From: Zoogloea oleivorans
GTDB taxonomy: Bacteria > Pseudomonadota > Gammaproteobacteria > Burkholderiales > Rhodocyclaceae
Direction of reading: 5' to 3'
DNA length: 64,000 bases
Assembly: GCA_030157785.1 (NCBI GenBank)
Contig: JAOAUC010000018.1
Span: 1 to 64,000 of the forward strand
Shown: piece after piece, positions 53,437-63,404 of the stretch
Position numbering within the stretch: the first letter of the stretch is position 1
Layout of the letters: the number at the start of each line of letters is the position of its first letter
Translations under genes and position numbers: made by a program
The notes under the pieces: generated by a model
Told to the model about the DNA's origin: nothing
Seen by the model: only the letters and a program-made list of their open reading frames with translations
Database searches by the model: none

Positions 53437-56400
53437 CAACCCTTCTGCTGTCGGCGCCGTCTTCGAGAGGAATGTGCAGGGTCAGGCAGGTGCCCTCGCC
53501 CGGCGTACCGACGATCGACACGCGTCCTCCCAGGTACTGGGCGCGTTCATGCATTCCGATCAAACCAAAGGAGTCACCCTTGTAGCGGTCGCCCTCCTTC
53601 AACCCCACACCGTTGTCACGTACTTCGACAATCAGCTGGCCCGTTTGCCTTTTCATGACAATGGAGACCTTGCTGGCCTGGGCATGCTTGGCCACGTTGG
53701 TCAAAGCCTCCTGGACGATGCGAAAAACCGCGGTGTCGCGCACCGGAGAAAGCCGAAGGTGCCTGGGCATGTGAACTTCGGCGGCAATGCCGGTCATGCG
53801 TGAAAAGTCGGTCACATACCAGTTTACCGTCGCCACCAGACCAAGGGTGTCGAGCATTGCCGGACGCAAACCGGCAGAGATGCGCTTGACGGTCTTGAGT
53901 GCGGCGTCCACCTGCTCCAGCAGTTGATCGAAGCGGGCCTGCATGGGTGAGGTCAGGGCAAGGCTGCCCACCGTCGTGGCCAGGCCGAGCTTGAGCATGG
54001 TCAGCGTGCCGCCGAGCTCGTCGTGCACTTCACGGGCAATCGTCGCGTTCTGTTCCTCGCGCACCGTTTCAAGGTGGGCCGCCAGTCGCTTGAGCCGCCT
54101 GGCGCTCTCGACCTGTGCCTCGGCGGCGCGCTTGCGCTCGGTGATGTCCTTGTGCACTGCCACCATGCGCAAGGGCCCGTCGCCCTGAAAGCAGCTCAGG
54201 TTCAAAACAAACCAGCGCTGCTCCTGCGGGGAGTTGCATTCGTACTCGATCGAAATATCGTCCCGCTGCCCGGCGATAAACCTGCGAATGGCCTCGGCCA
54301 CCTGGGCCGCGACAGGGCATGAAGCACGCGCCGCCGCGTCGGAGATCACCAGGTAGTTGGCGCCCTCGCTCATGTGCTCGGGATCCCCGCCGTTGGCCAG
54401 GGCAAATTCACGCCAGGCGCGGTTGACAGCAACGATGAAACCATCGGCATCGAGCACGCACAGGGACGAGTTGAGGGCGTCGATGGTGGCCCGCGTGAGG
54501 CGCTCGGACTCGAGGAGCGCACGGGCACGCGACTCGGCCTCGAAGGTGCGTTCGGCCACTTTCTCTTCGAGCGTGTCGTTCATGCGCAGAAGTGCCGCCT
54601 CGGCATTCTTGCGGGCACTGATGTCGGTCAGGCTGCCCACCACGCGCACCACGCGCCCGGCGGCATTCCGGACGATGCGGGCGCTGTCGGCAAGATGCAC
54701 CCACTGCCCGTTCCTGTGCCGCATGCGGTACTCCACTTGAATCCGGTCGCCCTGTTCCCGCATGCAGCGCAAGACCTGCGCCCGGATCTGGCGTAGGTCG
54801 TCCGGATTGACGCGCTCGCGCCACAGGCGCCGAGTGATCGGCGATTCCGCCCCGTGCGTGCCGAACACACGGTTGAGGCCGATAGAGCAATACGCCGAAT
54901 CGGCGTTCCGGTCCCAGTCGTAAATCATGCCGGAGACCGCCTCCATGGCCAGCCGGAAGCGCGACTCGCTGGCCGCCAGGACGGTATCGAAGAGCTTCAG
55001 CTCGGTAATGTCCTGGGTGCTGCCCAGGCCGGCAAGCAGCATGCCTTCGGCGTCGAACACCAGCTCGGCCCGCTCTCTCACCCACCTGGTGACGCCGTCC
55101 ACCACGATGCGGTGCTCGATGTTGTAGGGCTCGCCGCGCAGGGCGGCACGCCAGGATTCATCGACAAAGCCCCTGTCGTCGGGATGAACCTTTGTCAGGA
55201 AACTTTCGTACGTGAGCGGCGCCCCTTTTGGAATCCCGAAGATGCGATGGTTCTCATCGGACCAGTGCAGCGCGTTGCGCCGCACATCCAGCCGCCAGCT
55301 GCCCGTCTGGGCAACCGCCTGGGCACGCTGCAGATCCGCCTCGCTGTCGCGCAACGACTGCTCGACCCGCTTGAGGCGGCTGATGTCGAGGTTGATGCCG
55401 GCCCAGTGCGTGATCTCGCCACGCTCGTTGCGCACCGGCACCCCGCGCGCCAGCACGTCGTGCCAGCCGCCATCGACGCCACGCACACGATGTTCGACAT
55501 CCCAGGTGGCACCGGTGCGGACGCTCTCCATCCAGGCCGCGAGGGAGCGTTCGGCGTCGTCGGGGTGGAGCACGGCGAACCAGCCGAAATTCGAGCATTT
55601 CTCCTGGGTCAGGCCAGCCAGTTCAAGGAAGGAATCACTGGTGTAAAGGTTGCGGCCATCGGGCGCCGACACCCAGACGCCATACTTGATCGCTTCGCCA
55701 ATCGCCCGATGGACGCGTTCGCTGTCGCGCAACGCCGCCTCCATGCGCTTGCGTTCGGTGATCTCCATGATGAAGCCGTGCCACAGGACACTGCCGTCCG
55801 GCTCGCTCTGCGGCATCGAATGGCCTTCGAGCCAGAGCTCCCCCTTGCGCGGATGGCGGACACGGAACTCGGCCCGCCAGGGGGTCATGGTTCTGGCCGA
55901 GGCGACAATCGTTTCGTTCACGTAGCCGATATCACCGGGGTGAATCCGGGCCAGAAGCGGTGAGGCGTCATCGCGCACGTCTTCTGGCTGCAGTCCGTAA
56001 ACCTTGTCCAGCGCTGCACTGGCGTAAGGCATGCAGACAGAACCGTCCGGGCGCATCTTGAATGAGCAGATCACGCCCGGCACCGTCGCAGCGGTCTTCA
56101 TCAGCACGCCCTGCAATTCGAGCTTCTCGCGCATCACCGCATCGGACGCCTTGCGGGCCGTGATGTCCTGAACCACCGCGATCGTGTGCAGCAGTTGCCC
56201 CTGATCGTCGCGCACGGCGGTTACCTGGACATTCACCCAGACAGTTTCGCCGTTCTTGCGCACATAGCGCTTGTCGACGCTGTCGATGTTCGTCTTGCCG
56301 GCAACGGCATCGCGATAGCCCTGCCAGCTGATCTCCAGATCATCCGGGTGGGTAATGTCGACGAAGGAGCGGGCCAGCAGTTCTTCGGCCGTGTAGCCGG

Positions 56401-56887
56401 TGATCTCGCACAGCTTGGGGTTCACGCGCAGCAAGCGGCCGGTCCTCGGGTCGGCCTGTGCACAGCCCACCACCAGCAACTCGAACATGCTGCGGAACTC
56501 CGCCTCGCTGCGCTGCAAGGCGGCTTCCGTTGCCTTGCGCTCGCTGATGTCGCTCAGGGCGACACGGTGCTCCGGCACACCGTCGGCATCCAGTGCAACG
56601 CTCGCCTCCAGGCGCGCCCAGAACGGCGAGCCATCGTGCCTGAGCATCTGCAACTCGGACACCTGGGACTGGCGGGCCTCCTCGATACGGTTGCTGCAAA
56701 GGTAAGGGATGTCCTGGTCTTCCCGCGCGATGAAGCGCGATAGCGGCTGATTGACCAGTGAGTCCCCGGGGATGCCCAGCAAGCTGGCAGCCCGAAGGTT
56801 GGTCTGGAGGATCAGTCCCTGCTCGCTAAGGGTCAAAAACCCCATCGGCGTCAGTTCGTCGTGTTCGAGATTGTTCTTGTGGGTCAT
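53411..56887 (-). CDS. seven-PAS sensor histidine kinase (NarX-like catalytic core)
   Basis: 1158 residues. Seven consecutive PAS/PAC units of about 125-150 residues are visible by their ending motifs (SDISERKATE, QDITARKASD, MEITERKRME, LDISRLKRVE, QDITELKLFD, TDISARKNAE, KDITERKRAA). Then HisKA_3 with the phospho-histidine in IAREVHDELGGTL and HATPase_c with EALTNVAKHAQA and DNGVGL. There is no membrane segment, so it is a cytoplasmic sensor. The start at 56887 was taken over the longer frame. It pairs with the downstream response regulator. The multiplicity of PAS domains suggests heme, flavin or redox sensing. Confidence 0.92.
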   Translation of the reverse strand: MTHKNNLEHDELTPMGFLTLSEQGLILQTNLRAASLLGIPGDSLVNQPLSRFIAREDQDIPYLCSNRIEEARQSQVSELQMLRHDGSPFWARLEASVALDADGVPEHRVALSDISERKATEAALQRSEAEFRSMFELLVVGCAQADPRTGRLLRVNPKLCEITGYTAEELLARSFVDITHPDDLEISWQGYRDAVAGKTNIDSVDKRYVRKNGETVWVNVQVTAVRDDQGQLLHTIAVVQDITARKASDAVMREKLELQGVLMKTAATVPGVICSFKMRPDGSVCMPYASAALDKVYGLQPEDVRDDASPLLARIHPGDIGYVNETIVASARTMTPWRAEFRVRHPRKGELWLEGHSMPQSEPDGSVLWHGFIMEITERKRMEAALRDSERVHRAIGEAIKYGVWVSAPDGRNLYTSDSFLELAGLTQEKCSNFGWFAVLHPDDAERSLAAWMESVRTGATWDVEHRVRGVDGGWHDVLARGVPVRNERGEITHWAGINLDISRLKRVEQSLRDSEADLQRAQAVAQTGSWRLDVRRNALHWSDENHRIFGIPKGAPLTYESFLTKVHPDDRGFVDESWRAALRGEPYNIEHRIVVDGVTRWVRERAELVFDAEGMLLAGLGSTQDITELKLFDTVLAASESRFRLAMEAVSGMIYDWDRNADSAYCSIGLNRVFGTHGAESPITRRLWRERVNPDDLRQIRAQVLRCMREQGDRIQVEYRMRHRNGQWVHLADSARIVRNAAGRVVRVVGSLTDISARKNAEAALLRMNDTLEEKVAERTFEAESRARALLESERLTRATIDALNSSLCVLDADGFIVAVNRAWREFALANGGDPEHMSEGANYLVISDAAARASCPVAAQVAEAIRRFIAGQRDDISIEYECNSPQEQRWFVLNLSCFQGDGPLRMVAVHKDITERKRAAEAQVESARRLKRLAAHLETVREEQNATIAREVHDELGGTLTMLKLGLATTVGSLALTSPMQARFDQLLEQVDAALKTVKRISAGLRPAMLDTLGLVATVNWYVTDFSRMTGIAAEVHMPRHLRLSPVRDTAVFRIVQEALTNVAKHAQASKVSIVMKRQTGQLIVEVRDNGVGLKEGDRYKGDSFGLIGMHERAQYLGGRVSIVGTPGEGTCLTLHIPLEDGADSRRVDDGDSIDR

Positions 56888-56924
56888 TCGGCACGTCCAT
56901 CGGCACGTCGTGCCCAAGCGTAAA

Positions 56925-58151
56925 TCAACACGGGGGTTCCGGGTTGCCTAGCGTCCCCTCATGCTCGACGACCTGGTTGCGTCCATTGCGCTTGGCGGCA
57001 TAGCACGCGAAGTCGGCGGCCCTGCAAAGGGCCGCCTTACAGTTCAAGCCGTCGTCAATGTGTGCCACCCCGAAGCTGGCACTCACGTCGAAGCCCACCC
57101 CCTCCCACTCGAAGCGCAAGGCAGCAATCGCCTCGCACAGGGCCACCACAATGCGCTTGGCGTCGTCGCGGGTGCAGGCGCGCAGAATCAGGGAAAATTC
57201 GTCGCCGCCAATACGGCATACCAGGTCACCGGTCCGGACGCGTTGCTGGATCAGCTCGGCAATCTGGCACAACAAGGCGTCCCCGGCAGCATGGCCGCCC
57301 ACATCATTCACTTCCTTGAAGTGATCGAGATCCATAAAGCACAGGGAGCTTTGGTCCGACGCACGCCGTGAAGCCGCGACCGCGTCCTCCAGTGCCTCTT
57401 CAAACGCACGCCGGTTGGCCAGACCGGTCAGCGGATCGTGCTGTGCCTGGTAGGCCAGCCGCGCTACCGGGTCGCCCACGGCGTGAGCCAGGCGCAATGC
57501 GATGTAGGCGCTGGCGGTCAGCGCAGCCAGGGCGAACAACACGGAGACCCACATGACCCCATACCCGTGCAGGCCGAAGGAGTGCGTATCGAGCTCCACA
57601 TAGACCCAGCCGACCGTATTCGGTGCGCCAGGGGTGTCGCCCAGCAGCATGTTTGCATTGGCAATGTCGTCGAGGACGGCCGGCTGGCTGTTCACGGGCG
57701 CGGCAAAAGACATTCGCCCCTTTTGCGCCAGCATGAATCGTGCATGGGTGGCAGAAACAAGTTGCCCTGCCAGCGCGATGTCCGGATGACCACCTTGCAC
57801 GATCACCTCACCCGCATGATCGTAAATCACCACGGAGGCGACATCCTCTTGTGCCAGCACGGTCTCCACCAGGGGATTGAGATGCGTGGCACTGCGGATG
57901 ACAACCCCAAACTCGGCGGCCGGCGCGAGCAATCGAACGATGGCGAGGCCGCGTTCGTGGGCAGCCTCTTCCTGCAGGCTGCCGTTGTCCATCAGATACG
58001 GCACAAGAATAGCGGCCGATACCAGGGGCAGCGGGATCAGCGCCATGAAGAAGAGCTGCTGCGTCAGCGAGAGGCTGCGCAACCATTTCGCAAGCGCCCC
58101 CTGGGATGCGTCAAGCCATTTGTCACTGCGAACAACCTTGAGTTGCTCCAT
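56925..58151 (-). CDS. membrane diguanylate cyclase (GGDEF)
   Basis: 408 residues. Two membrane helices (LFFMALIPLPLVSAAILVPY and VMWVSVLFALAALTASAYIA) bracket a periplasmic sensor domain of about 140 residues. The cytoplasmic GGDEF domain starts at HDPLTGLANRRAFEEAL and contains the intact active site RIGGDEF. RTGD five residues before it forms the inhibitory I-site. It makes the second messenger c-di-GMP. It lies 38 bases from the seven-PAS kinase on the same strand and is probably co-transcribed. Confidence 0.92.
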   Translation of the reverse strand: MEQLKVVRSDKWLDASQGALAKWLRSLSLTQQLFFMALIPLPLVSAAILVPYLMDNGSLQEEAAHERGLAIVRLLAPAAEFGVVIRSATHLNPLVETVLAQEDVASVVIYDHAGEVIVQGGHPDIALAGQLVSATHARFMLAQKGRMSFAAPVNSQPAVLDDIANANMLLGDTPGAPNTVGWVYVELDTHSFGLHGYGVMWVSVLFALAALTASAYIALRLAHAVGDPVARLAYQAQHDPLTGLANRRAFEEALEDAVAASRRASDQSSLCFMDLDHFKEVNDVGGHAAGDALLCQIAELIQQRVRTGDLVCRIGGDEFSLILRACTRDDAKRIVVALCEAIAALRFEWEGVGFDVSASFGVAHIDDGLNCKAALCRAADFACYAAKRNGRNQVVEHEGTLGNPEPPC

Positions 58152-58190
58152 CGCCGCAATGGCTTGACGTTCGCAAGGGCTTGTGCGATC

Positions 58191-58730
58191 TCAGGCAGTC
58201 TTCCGGGCCGATCTGGGCGTCGGGCCCGTACTCTTGCCGGCAGTCTCCACGGCGTGTGTAGCCACCGCGAGGCTGGACTCCGTCATCTGTCGGGATGTAT
58301 CGATGATTTTTTCGCAGGTCGAACCGGCGTTGCTGAATGCCGACTTCAGCATCTCGGAAAACGGGGACTGATCCACCGGAAGAGACTGGAGCAGCGTTTC
58401 GATTTCAGCGAAGAAGAACTTCGCCGCTTCGTCCGCACTCAACGAGCTGGCCTTGAAAACCTCCACCTGCGTCTTGCTGCAGATGTCACTGATGTCGCGG
58501 CAATAGGCACTGGTACGCTCAAGGCCCTGGGCATACATGCTCACCAGCTCATGCGTATCCGGGCTGCTTTTGGGTACCGTGCAGCCTTCGACAAACGACT
58601 GGAAAAAATCGTTGTTCAACGCAAATATCTGCTGGCTTGCCGCCAGGGTGACGTCGTAAATCGACTTGAAGGCATCTCCATTGGCGGAGGCCGCTTCAGC
58701 AAACCTTTGCAGCTTGGCAATCGAATTCAT
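58191..58730 (-). CDS. phasin-family protein
   Basis: 179 residues, almost fully helical. The phasin pattern is MNSIAKLQRFAEAASANGDA, FKSIYDVTLAASQQIFALN, and AFSNAGSTCEKIIDTSRQM. The C-terminus is rich in T, A, K and P. Phasins coat polyhydroxyalkanoate granules. The start at 58730 has GGAAGAG eight to ten bases upstream. It ends 40 bases before the diguanylate cyclase gene. Confidence 0.85.
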   Translation of the reverse strand: MNSIAKLQRFAEAASANGDAFKSIYDVTLAASQQIFALNNDFFQSFVEGCTVPKSSPDTHELVSMYAQGLERTSAYCRDISDICSKTQVEVFKASSLSADEAAKFFFAEIETLLQSLPVDQSPFSEMLKSAFSNAGSTCEKIIDTSRQMTESSLAVATHAVETAGKSTGPTPRSARKTA

Positions 58731-58783
58731 AGCGTGACTCTTCCATTCAAGAACTGAAGTTGATCGGATCGTTCCCCCTTCGC

Positions 58784-59044
58784 TCACGCAACGGTATCCG
58801 CGTCAAACAGACCGAAGGCGCACGCGCTGGTCCGGATGAAACTCGCCGCCCAGGAACTGCTGTAGGGACCAAAGGCGCACAGGGTGTTCAAAGCGAGGCT
58901 CTTGCCCCCCGCCTTTCTTGGCTTCTTCGGAAATAGAAAGTAATAACGACGAATCGAACAGTCATCGGAAAGCGGATCGCTCAGCAGGGATACGGTGACG
59001 TCCCCCTTCGCTCCCCTGATGACCTGCTTGAATGCTACGTGCAA
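58784..59044 (-). CDS. small hypothetical protein, possible TTG start
   Basis: About 86 residues. A GGAGGAG site stands seven bases before a TTG at 59044, better than the GTG at 59059. The sequence begins HVAFKQVIRGAKGDV and contains IRRYYFLFPKKPRK. No known domain. Codon use looks plausible but not decisive. Confidence 0.45.
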   Translation of the reverse strand: MHVAFKQVIRGAKGDVTVSLLSDPLSDDCSIRRYYFLFPKKPRKAGGKSLALNTLCAFGPYSSSWAASFIRTSACAFGLFDADTVA

Positions 59045-59215
59045 GGCTGTCTCCTCCACTCACAGGTTCAGCCCTTGTGACCTTCTGTGAGGCCACTTAC
59101 GGGAAGTCGTGATGTATCAGTGGAGGGAATGATCCCATCGACGCCCGTGGCTGTCTGTCGGCAGCCGGCCCGGGCTGTGCCGGAATTCGACGACTTCGAT
59201 GTAGGATATTTCTGA

Positions 59216-60229
59216 CTAACCGGTAAGCAGCAGGTTCAGGTTTTTCCGCAGCGCCGGGCTGGCGAGCCTCGGCAGCACAAGCTTGCGCAGACACGTGACC
59301 TGCAGATAGGTCAGCAACGCGGCGAGGAAGAACACCAGCGGGTACTTCAGGTAGAAATTGACGCGAACCGCCTCGACCAGCGGGATGTGCCACAGATAGG
59401 CCCAGATGCTGTTCTGCGCCACAAAGATCACCGCGGCGTGAACCGGCGTGGCCTTCAGCATGGCCAGCAGGCGATCGGACTGCAGCCAGAGCAGCCCCGA
59501 CACGCCCAGCGCATACGAAAGATAGTAGATCGTCGGCGGATACTTGGACTCCTGGGTCGGCACGAAGCGCCCTTCGACGAGGTACAAACCCACGCCGATG
59601 AGCGCAAAAAGCAGCAGCGAACCGCCCGCCAGCAGGGTTGTCTGCCCGCGGCTTAGCGCATGGAAGCGCAGGCCAAGGGCGAACAGGATGGCGAAGGGAA
59701 TCAGGTACAGGAACATTTCCTCGAAGAGCTCCACGGCCAGGCCACTCAAGGGCGGCTGAAGCAGGTAGACCAGGGCTTCGTAAGCCAGGTACACCCCGGC
59801 CAAGACCCGGAAGTACGGGCCCTGCCCCGGCATCCGGCGACTGAACTGCAGAATGAAGGGTGCGATCAATGCCACCAGCAGGAAGATGCGGATGATCCAC
59901 ACGTAGCCGATCCCCGACCGCAGCAGATAGCTCGAAATGAGGGTGTCGATATCCGGAACGCGGATCAGCAATCCGGTCAGCCCGACAAAGACGAAATAGG
60001 CGGTCAGGAAAATCCACACCGGAAACACCAGCCGCTTGACCCGCTTCCAGACATAAGCGCCGTAGGATTCGTCGCGCCACGACAGGCCGAAGGAAATGCC
60101 CGACAGCAGAACCATCAGTGGCACGTCGAAATTCCGCAGCTGGAACAGCCACTCCGGCGGCCCCACATGGGCCAGTATCACCATGGCCAGGCCCACAAAT
60201 CTCAGCAGGTCTACTTTCTCGTCTCTCAC
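59216..60229 (-). CDS. acyltransferase-3 family membrane protein
   Basis: 337 residues with about ten hydrophobic segments. VDLLRFVGLAMVILAHVGPP contains the conserved catalytic-region histidine of the acyltransferase-3/OafA family, and LMVLLSGISFGL follows as usual. These enzymes transfer acetyl or other acyl groups to cell-surface carbohydrates. The position directly upstream of and divergent from nosD looks incidental. No glycosyltransferase neighbours give a hint of the substrate. Confidence 0.85.
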   Translation of the reverse strand: MRDEKVDLLRFVGLAMVILAHVGPPEWLFQLRNFDVPLMVLLSGISFGLSWRDESYGAYVWKRVKRLVFPVWIFLTAYFVFVGLTGLLIRVPDIDTLISSYLLRSGIGYVWIIRIFLLVALIAPFILQFSRRMPGQGPYFRVLAGVYLAYEALVYLLQPPLSGLAVELFEEMFLYLIPFAILFALGLRFHALSRGQTTLLAGGSLLLFALIGVGLYLVEGRFVPTQESKYPPTIYYLSYALGVSGLLWLQSDRLLAMLKATPVHAAVIFVAQNSIWAYLWHIPLVEAVRVNFYLKYPLVFFLAALLTYLQVTCLRKLVLPRLASPALRKNLNLLLTG

Positions 60230-60326
60230 TTGTCGTCTCGCCAGATAAAACAGCCTTGTTTACTGCGGCCGGATCATAGCTGCCGAAACCGCGCCAGAAT
60301 GTCGAGCTTTGCCTGAGGTTGTCAAA

Positions 60327-60340
60327 TTCACACAAATCAA
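60327..60340 (+). promoter_or_regulatory. candidate FNR/DNR-type box upstream of nosD
   Basis: TTCAC-ACAA-ATCAA. The right half equals the FNR/DNR consensus ATCAA; the left half matches TTGAT at three of five bases. It is 57 bases before the nosD ATG, a sensible distance for anaerobic activation. Confidence 0.35.
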
Positions 60341-60396
60341 GGCCGGCCGCGGCATTGCGCCGCACACTGGCGTCCATTCAGGATAACTTCCGCCCC

Positions 60397-61683
60397 ATGC
60401 AAGCAGCCCTTAAACCTTTTCGTCTGGTCAGTTCCCGCATCGCCGCCCTGCTGCTGGGCGGACTGATGTGCTCGGCCCACGCAGCCGAATGGCAGGTGCA
60501 GCCGGGAGAATCGATCCAGGCCGTCATCGGCAAGGCCGCCCCCGGCGACACGATCCGCGTGGCCCGCGCCCGCTACACCGAAAACCTGCGCATCGAAAAA
60601 CCCCTGAAGCTCGTCGGCATCGACCGCCCGACGGTTTCCGGCGGCGCCAAGGGCGACACGATCCGCGTGGTGGCGCCGGACGTGAGCATCGAAGGCTTCA
60701 TCATCGCCGATTCCGGTGCCAGCCTCGGCGGGCAGAACGCGGGCATCTACATCCAGCCCGGTGCCCACCGGGCCAGGGTAGCGCACTGTGATTTCAGCTA
60801 CACCCTGTTCGGCCTGTGGATCGAGAAGGTGGACGATGTGCGCATCGAGCACAATCTCATCACCGGCAAGCGCGACCTCGACTCCTCCCAGCGCGGCAAC
60901 GGCATCCAGATCTACAACACCACCGGCGCGCAGATCATCGGCAACAACATCAGCTTCGTGCGCGACGCCATCTACGTGGATGTGTCCCACCGGGCGGTGT
61001 TTCGCGGCAACAAGATGCACCACAGCCGCTACGGCACCCACTACATGAACTCCTACCACAACCTGTGGGAGGACAACGACACCTACTACAACCGCGGCGG
61101 CCTCGCGCTGATGGAAGTGCGCGACCAGATCGTGCGCAACAACCGGGCCTGGGGCAATTCCGACCACGGCATCATGCTGCGCACCATCCAGGACGCGGTG
61201 GTCGAGGGCAATATCGTGGCCGGCAACGCCCGCGGCTTTTTCATCTACGACGCCGAATACAACGTGCTGCGCAACAACCTGGTGGTGGACAACCAGGTGG
61301 GCGTGCACCTGTGGGCCGGCTCGACCCGCAACGTGGTCGAGAAGAACGACTTCATCTCCAACCGCGAGCAGGTCAAATACGTGGCCTCGAAAGACGAACC
61401 CTGGGGCGTCAAGGAAGGCAACCACTGGAGCAACTACGTGGGCTGGGACCGCAACGGCGATGGCCGTGGCGACGTGCCCTACGAGGCCAACGACATGGTC
61501 GACCGGCTCTCCTGGCGCCACCCGATGGTCAAGCTACTGATGGCCAGCCCGGCCATCCAGACATTGCGCCTGATCGCCCAGCAGTTTCCGCTGCTGCGCG
61601 CGCCCAGCATCGTGGATAACAATCCGCGCATGCGCCCCGAACATTCCGACTGGAGAAAATGGCTTGGCAAGCAATATCGTTGA
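60397..61683 (+). CDS. nosD: NosD, periplasmic copper-site assembly protein
   Basis: 428 residues with a signal peptide ending near AHAAEW. The mature chain is a right-handed beta-helix of CASH/carbohydrate-binding repeats (IEHNLITGKRD, IIGNNISFVRDAIYVDVSHR, VVEGNIVAGNARGFF). NosD works with the NosFY ABC transporter to mature the CuZ centre of NosZ. The ATG at 60397 is chosen for signal-peptide length. nosF starts inside its last 20 bases. Confidence 0.95.
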   Translation: MQAALKPFRLVSSRIAALLLGGLMCSAHAAEWQVQPGESIQAVIGKAAPGDTIRVARARYTENLRIEKPLKLVGIDRPTVSGGAKGDTIRVVAPDVSIEGFIIADSGASLGGQNAGIYIQPGAHRARVAHCDFSYTLFGLWIEKVDDVRIEHNLITGKRDLDSSQRGNGIQIYNTTGAQIIGNNISFVRDAIYVDVSHRAVFRGNKMHHSRYGTHYMNSYHNLWEDNDTYYNRGGLALMEVRDQIVRNNRAWGNSDHGIMLRTIQDAVVEGNIVAGNARGFFIYDAEYNVLRNNLVVDNQVGVHLWAGSTRNVVEKNDFISNREQVKYVASKDEPWGVKEGNHWSNYVGWDRNGDGRGDVPYEANDMVDRLSWRHPMVKLLMASPAIQTLRLIAQQFPLLRAPSIVDNNPRMRPEHSDWRKWLGKQYR

Positions 61684-62575
61684 AGCCCGCGGGGCGACCA
61701 AGGATTTCGGCACCGTGCAAGCGGTAAAGGGTGTCGACCTCACCATCGCCGCGGGCGAGCTGTTCGGCCTCATCGGCCACAACGGCGCCGGCAAGAGCAC
61801 CCTGTTCAAGATGATGCTCGGCCTCATCACTATCACCTCCGGCGACATCCTTCTGGACGGCGAAAAGGTGAATGGCCCGCGCTTTCGCGAAACCCGGCGC
61901 AAGATCGGCTACCTGCCGGAAAACGTGGTTCTCTACGACAACCTCACCGGCATCGAAACCCTGTATTTCTTTGCCGACCTCAAAGCCGTGCCGCGCAAAG
62001 ACTGCCCCGCGCTGCTCGAAAAAGTCGGCCTCAGCCACGCCGCCAGCCGGCGAGTGCGCGAATACTCCAAGGGCATGCGCCAGCGCCTCGGCTTTGCCCA
62101 GGCCCTGCTCGGCACGCCGCGCCTGCTTTTTCTCGACGAACCGACCACCGGCCTCGACCCCGGCGCGATCCGCGACTTCTACCGCATCCTGCGCGAACTG
62201 AAGGGCGAAGGCGTGACGATGGTCCTCACCTCCCACATCCTGGCCGAGATCCAGGAGCGGGTGGATCGCCTCGCCATCATGGAAGACGGCGGCATCCGCG
62301 CCACCGGCACCGTGCAGGCGCTGCGGGAAGGCATGAACCTGCCGCTGACACTGGAGATCGCCGGCGGCGCCGGCCTCTGCGAGCAGGTCCGCCGCGTGCT
62401 CGAAGGCCTCGCCATCGAAAGCATCGAGGAAGCCGGCAACACCCTGCACATCCGCCTGCCCCGCGACGCCAAGATGCCCGCCCTGACCCGCCTCGCCACC
62501 CTGGGCGAGGCCATGCGCGACCTGCACGTGCGGGAACCGTCCCTCGAAGACGTGTTCTTCGGCTACCGGAACTGA
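61664..62575 (+). CDS. nosF: NosF, ABC ATPase of the Nos transporter
   Basis: 303 residues. Walker A GHNGAGKSTL, signature YSKGMRQRLGFAQ, Walker B LLFLDEPTTGLDPGA, and the switch histidine in TSHILAE. It powers NosY together with NosD for CuZ-site assembly. The start codon is TTG at 61664, with GGAGA eight bases upstream inside nosD; the nearby ATG is out of frame. The overlap with nosD indicates translational coupling. Confidence 0.95.
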   Translation: MASNIVEARGATKDFGTVQAVKGVDLTIAAGELFGLIGHNGAGKSTLFKMMLGLITITSGDILLDGEKVNGPRFRETRRKIGYLPENVVLYDNLTGIETLYFFADLKAVPRKDCPALLEKVGLSHAASRRVREYSKGMRQRLGFAQALLGTPRLLFLDEPTTGLDPGAIRDFYRILRELKGEGVTMVLTSHILAEIQERVDRLAIMEDGGIRATGTVQALREGMNLPLTLEIAGGAGLCEQVRRVLEGLAIESIEEAGNTLHIRLPRDAKMPALTRLATLGEAMRDLHVREPSLEDVFFGYRN

Positions 62576-62579
62576 CGCC

Positions 62580-63404
62580 ATGCTCTCCATCGACTTCAAA
62601 CAGATCGGTATCGTTGCCGGCAAGGAATTCTGGGACCGCATCCGCAACCGCTGGGTGCTGGCTGTCGCCCTCGTGTTCACCGTGTTCGCTCTGGTCATCG
62701 CCTACTTTGGCGCCGCCCAGCAGGGTGCGGTGGGGTTTCGCTCCATCGACGTGACCATCGCCTCGCTGGTCAGTTTGGTGATCTACCTGATCCCGCTGAT
62801 CGCCCTGATCCTCGGCTTCGACGCCATCGTCGGCGAACGCGAACGGGGCTCGCTGGATTTGCTGCTGACCCTGCCGATCACCCGCAAGGAGCTGATCCTC
62901 GGCAAGTACGCGGGTCTGGCCGGGGCACTGGCCTTTTCCACCATTGCCGGCTTTGGCGCGGTGGGGCTGATCCTGTCGCCGCAGCTTGATCTCAATGCGC
63001 TGTTCCACTACGCCGGCTTCATGGGCTCGGCCATTTTGCTTGGCTTCGCCTTCCTGAGTCTGGCGGTGATGCTGTCGGTGTTCGCGGCGGATCGCACCCG
63101 CGCCTCGGGCCTCGCCATCGGCATGTGGTTCTTCTTCGTGCTGGTCTTCGACCTGCTGCTGCTCGGCGCACTGGTGGTCACCGCCGGCGACTACGGCGGC
63201 GACATCTTCCCCTACCTGCTGCTGCTCAACCCGGCCGACGTCTTCCGCGTGCTCAACGTGTTCAGCCTCGACGAAGTGCGCACGCTCTACGGCCTGGCCA
63301 CCGTCTTCCCTGAAGCCCTGAGCAACCCCGCCACCCTCGGCGGCGTCATGCTCGCCTGGATTGTCGGCCCCCTCGCGGTGGCCATCTGGAGATTCGAACG
63401 ATGA
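62580..63404 (+). CDS. nosY: NosY, membrane permease of the Nos ABC transporter
   Basis: 274 residues with six hydrophobic helices. The first is WVLAVALVFTVFALVIAYFG; the conserved GERERGSLDLLLTLPITRKE cytoplasmic loop is characteristic of NosY/ABC-2-type permeases. It partners with NosF. It begins four bases after the nosF stop and overlaps nosL by four bases. Confidence 0.94.
   Translation: MLSIDFKQIGIVAGKEFWDRIRNRWVLAVALVFTVFALVIAYFGAAQQGAVGFRSIDVTIASLVSLVIYLIPLIALILGFDAIVGERERGSLDLLLTLPITRKELILGKYAGLAGALAFSTIAGFGAVGLILSPQLDLNALFHYAGFMGSAILLGFAFLSLAVMLSVFAADRTRASGLAIGMWFFFVLVFDLLLLGALVVTAGDYGGDIFPYLLLLNPADVFRVLNVFSLDEVRTLYGLATVFPEALSNPATLGGVMLAWIVGPLAVAIWRFER

Noticed and set aside
59097..60377. 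426-codon frame on the minus strand overlapping the acyltransferase gene
   Set aside because: Same region, different frame; arginine/proline-rich and without hydrophobic helices, whereas the other frame gives a clear acyltransferase-3.
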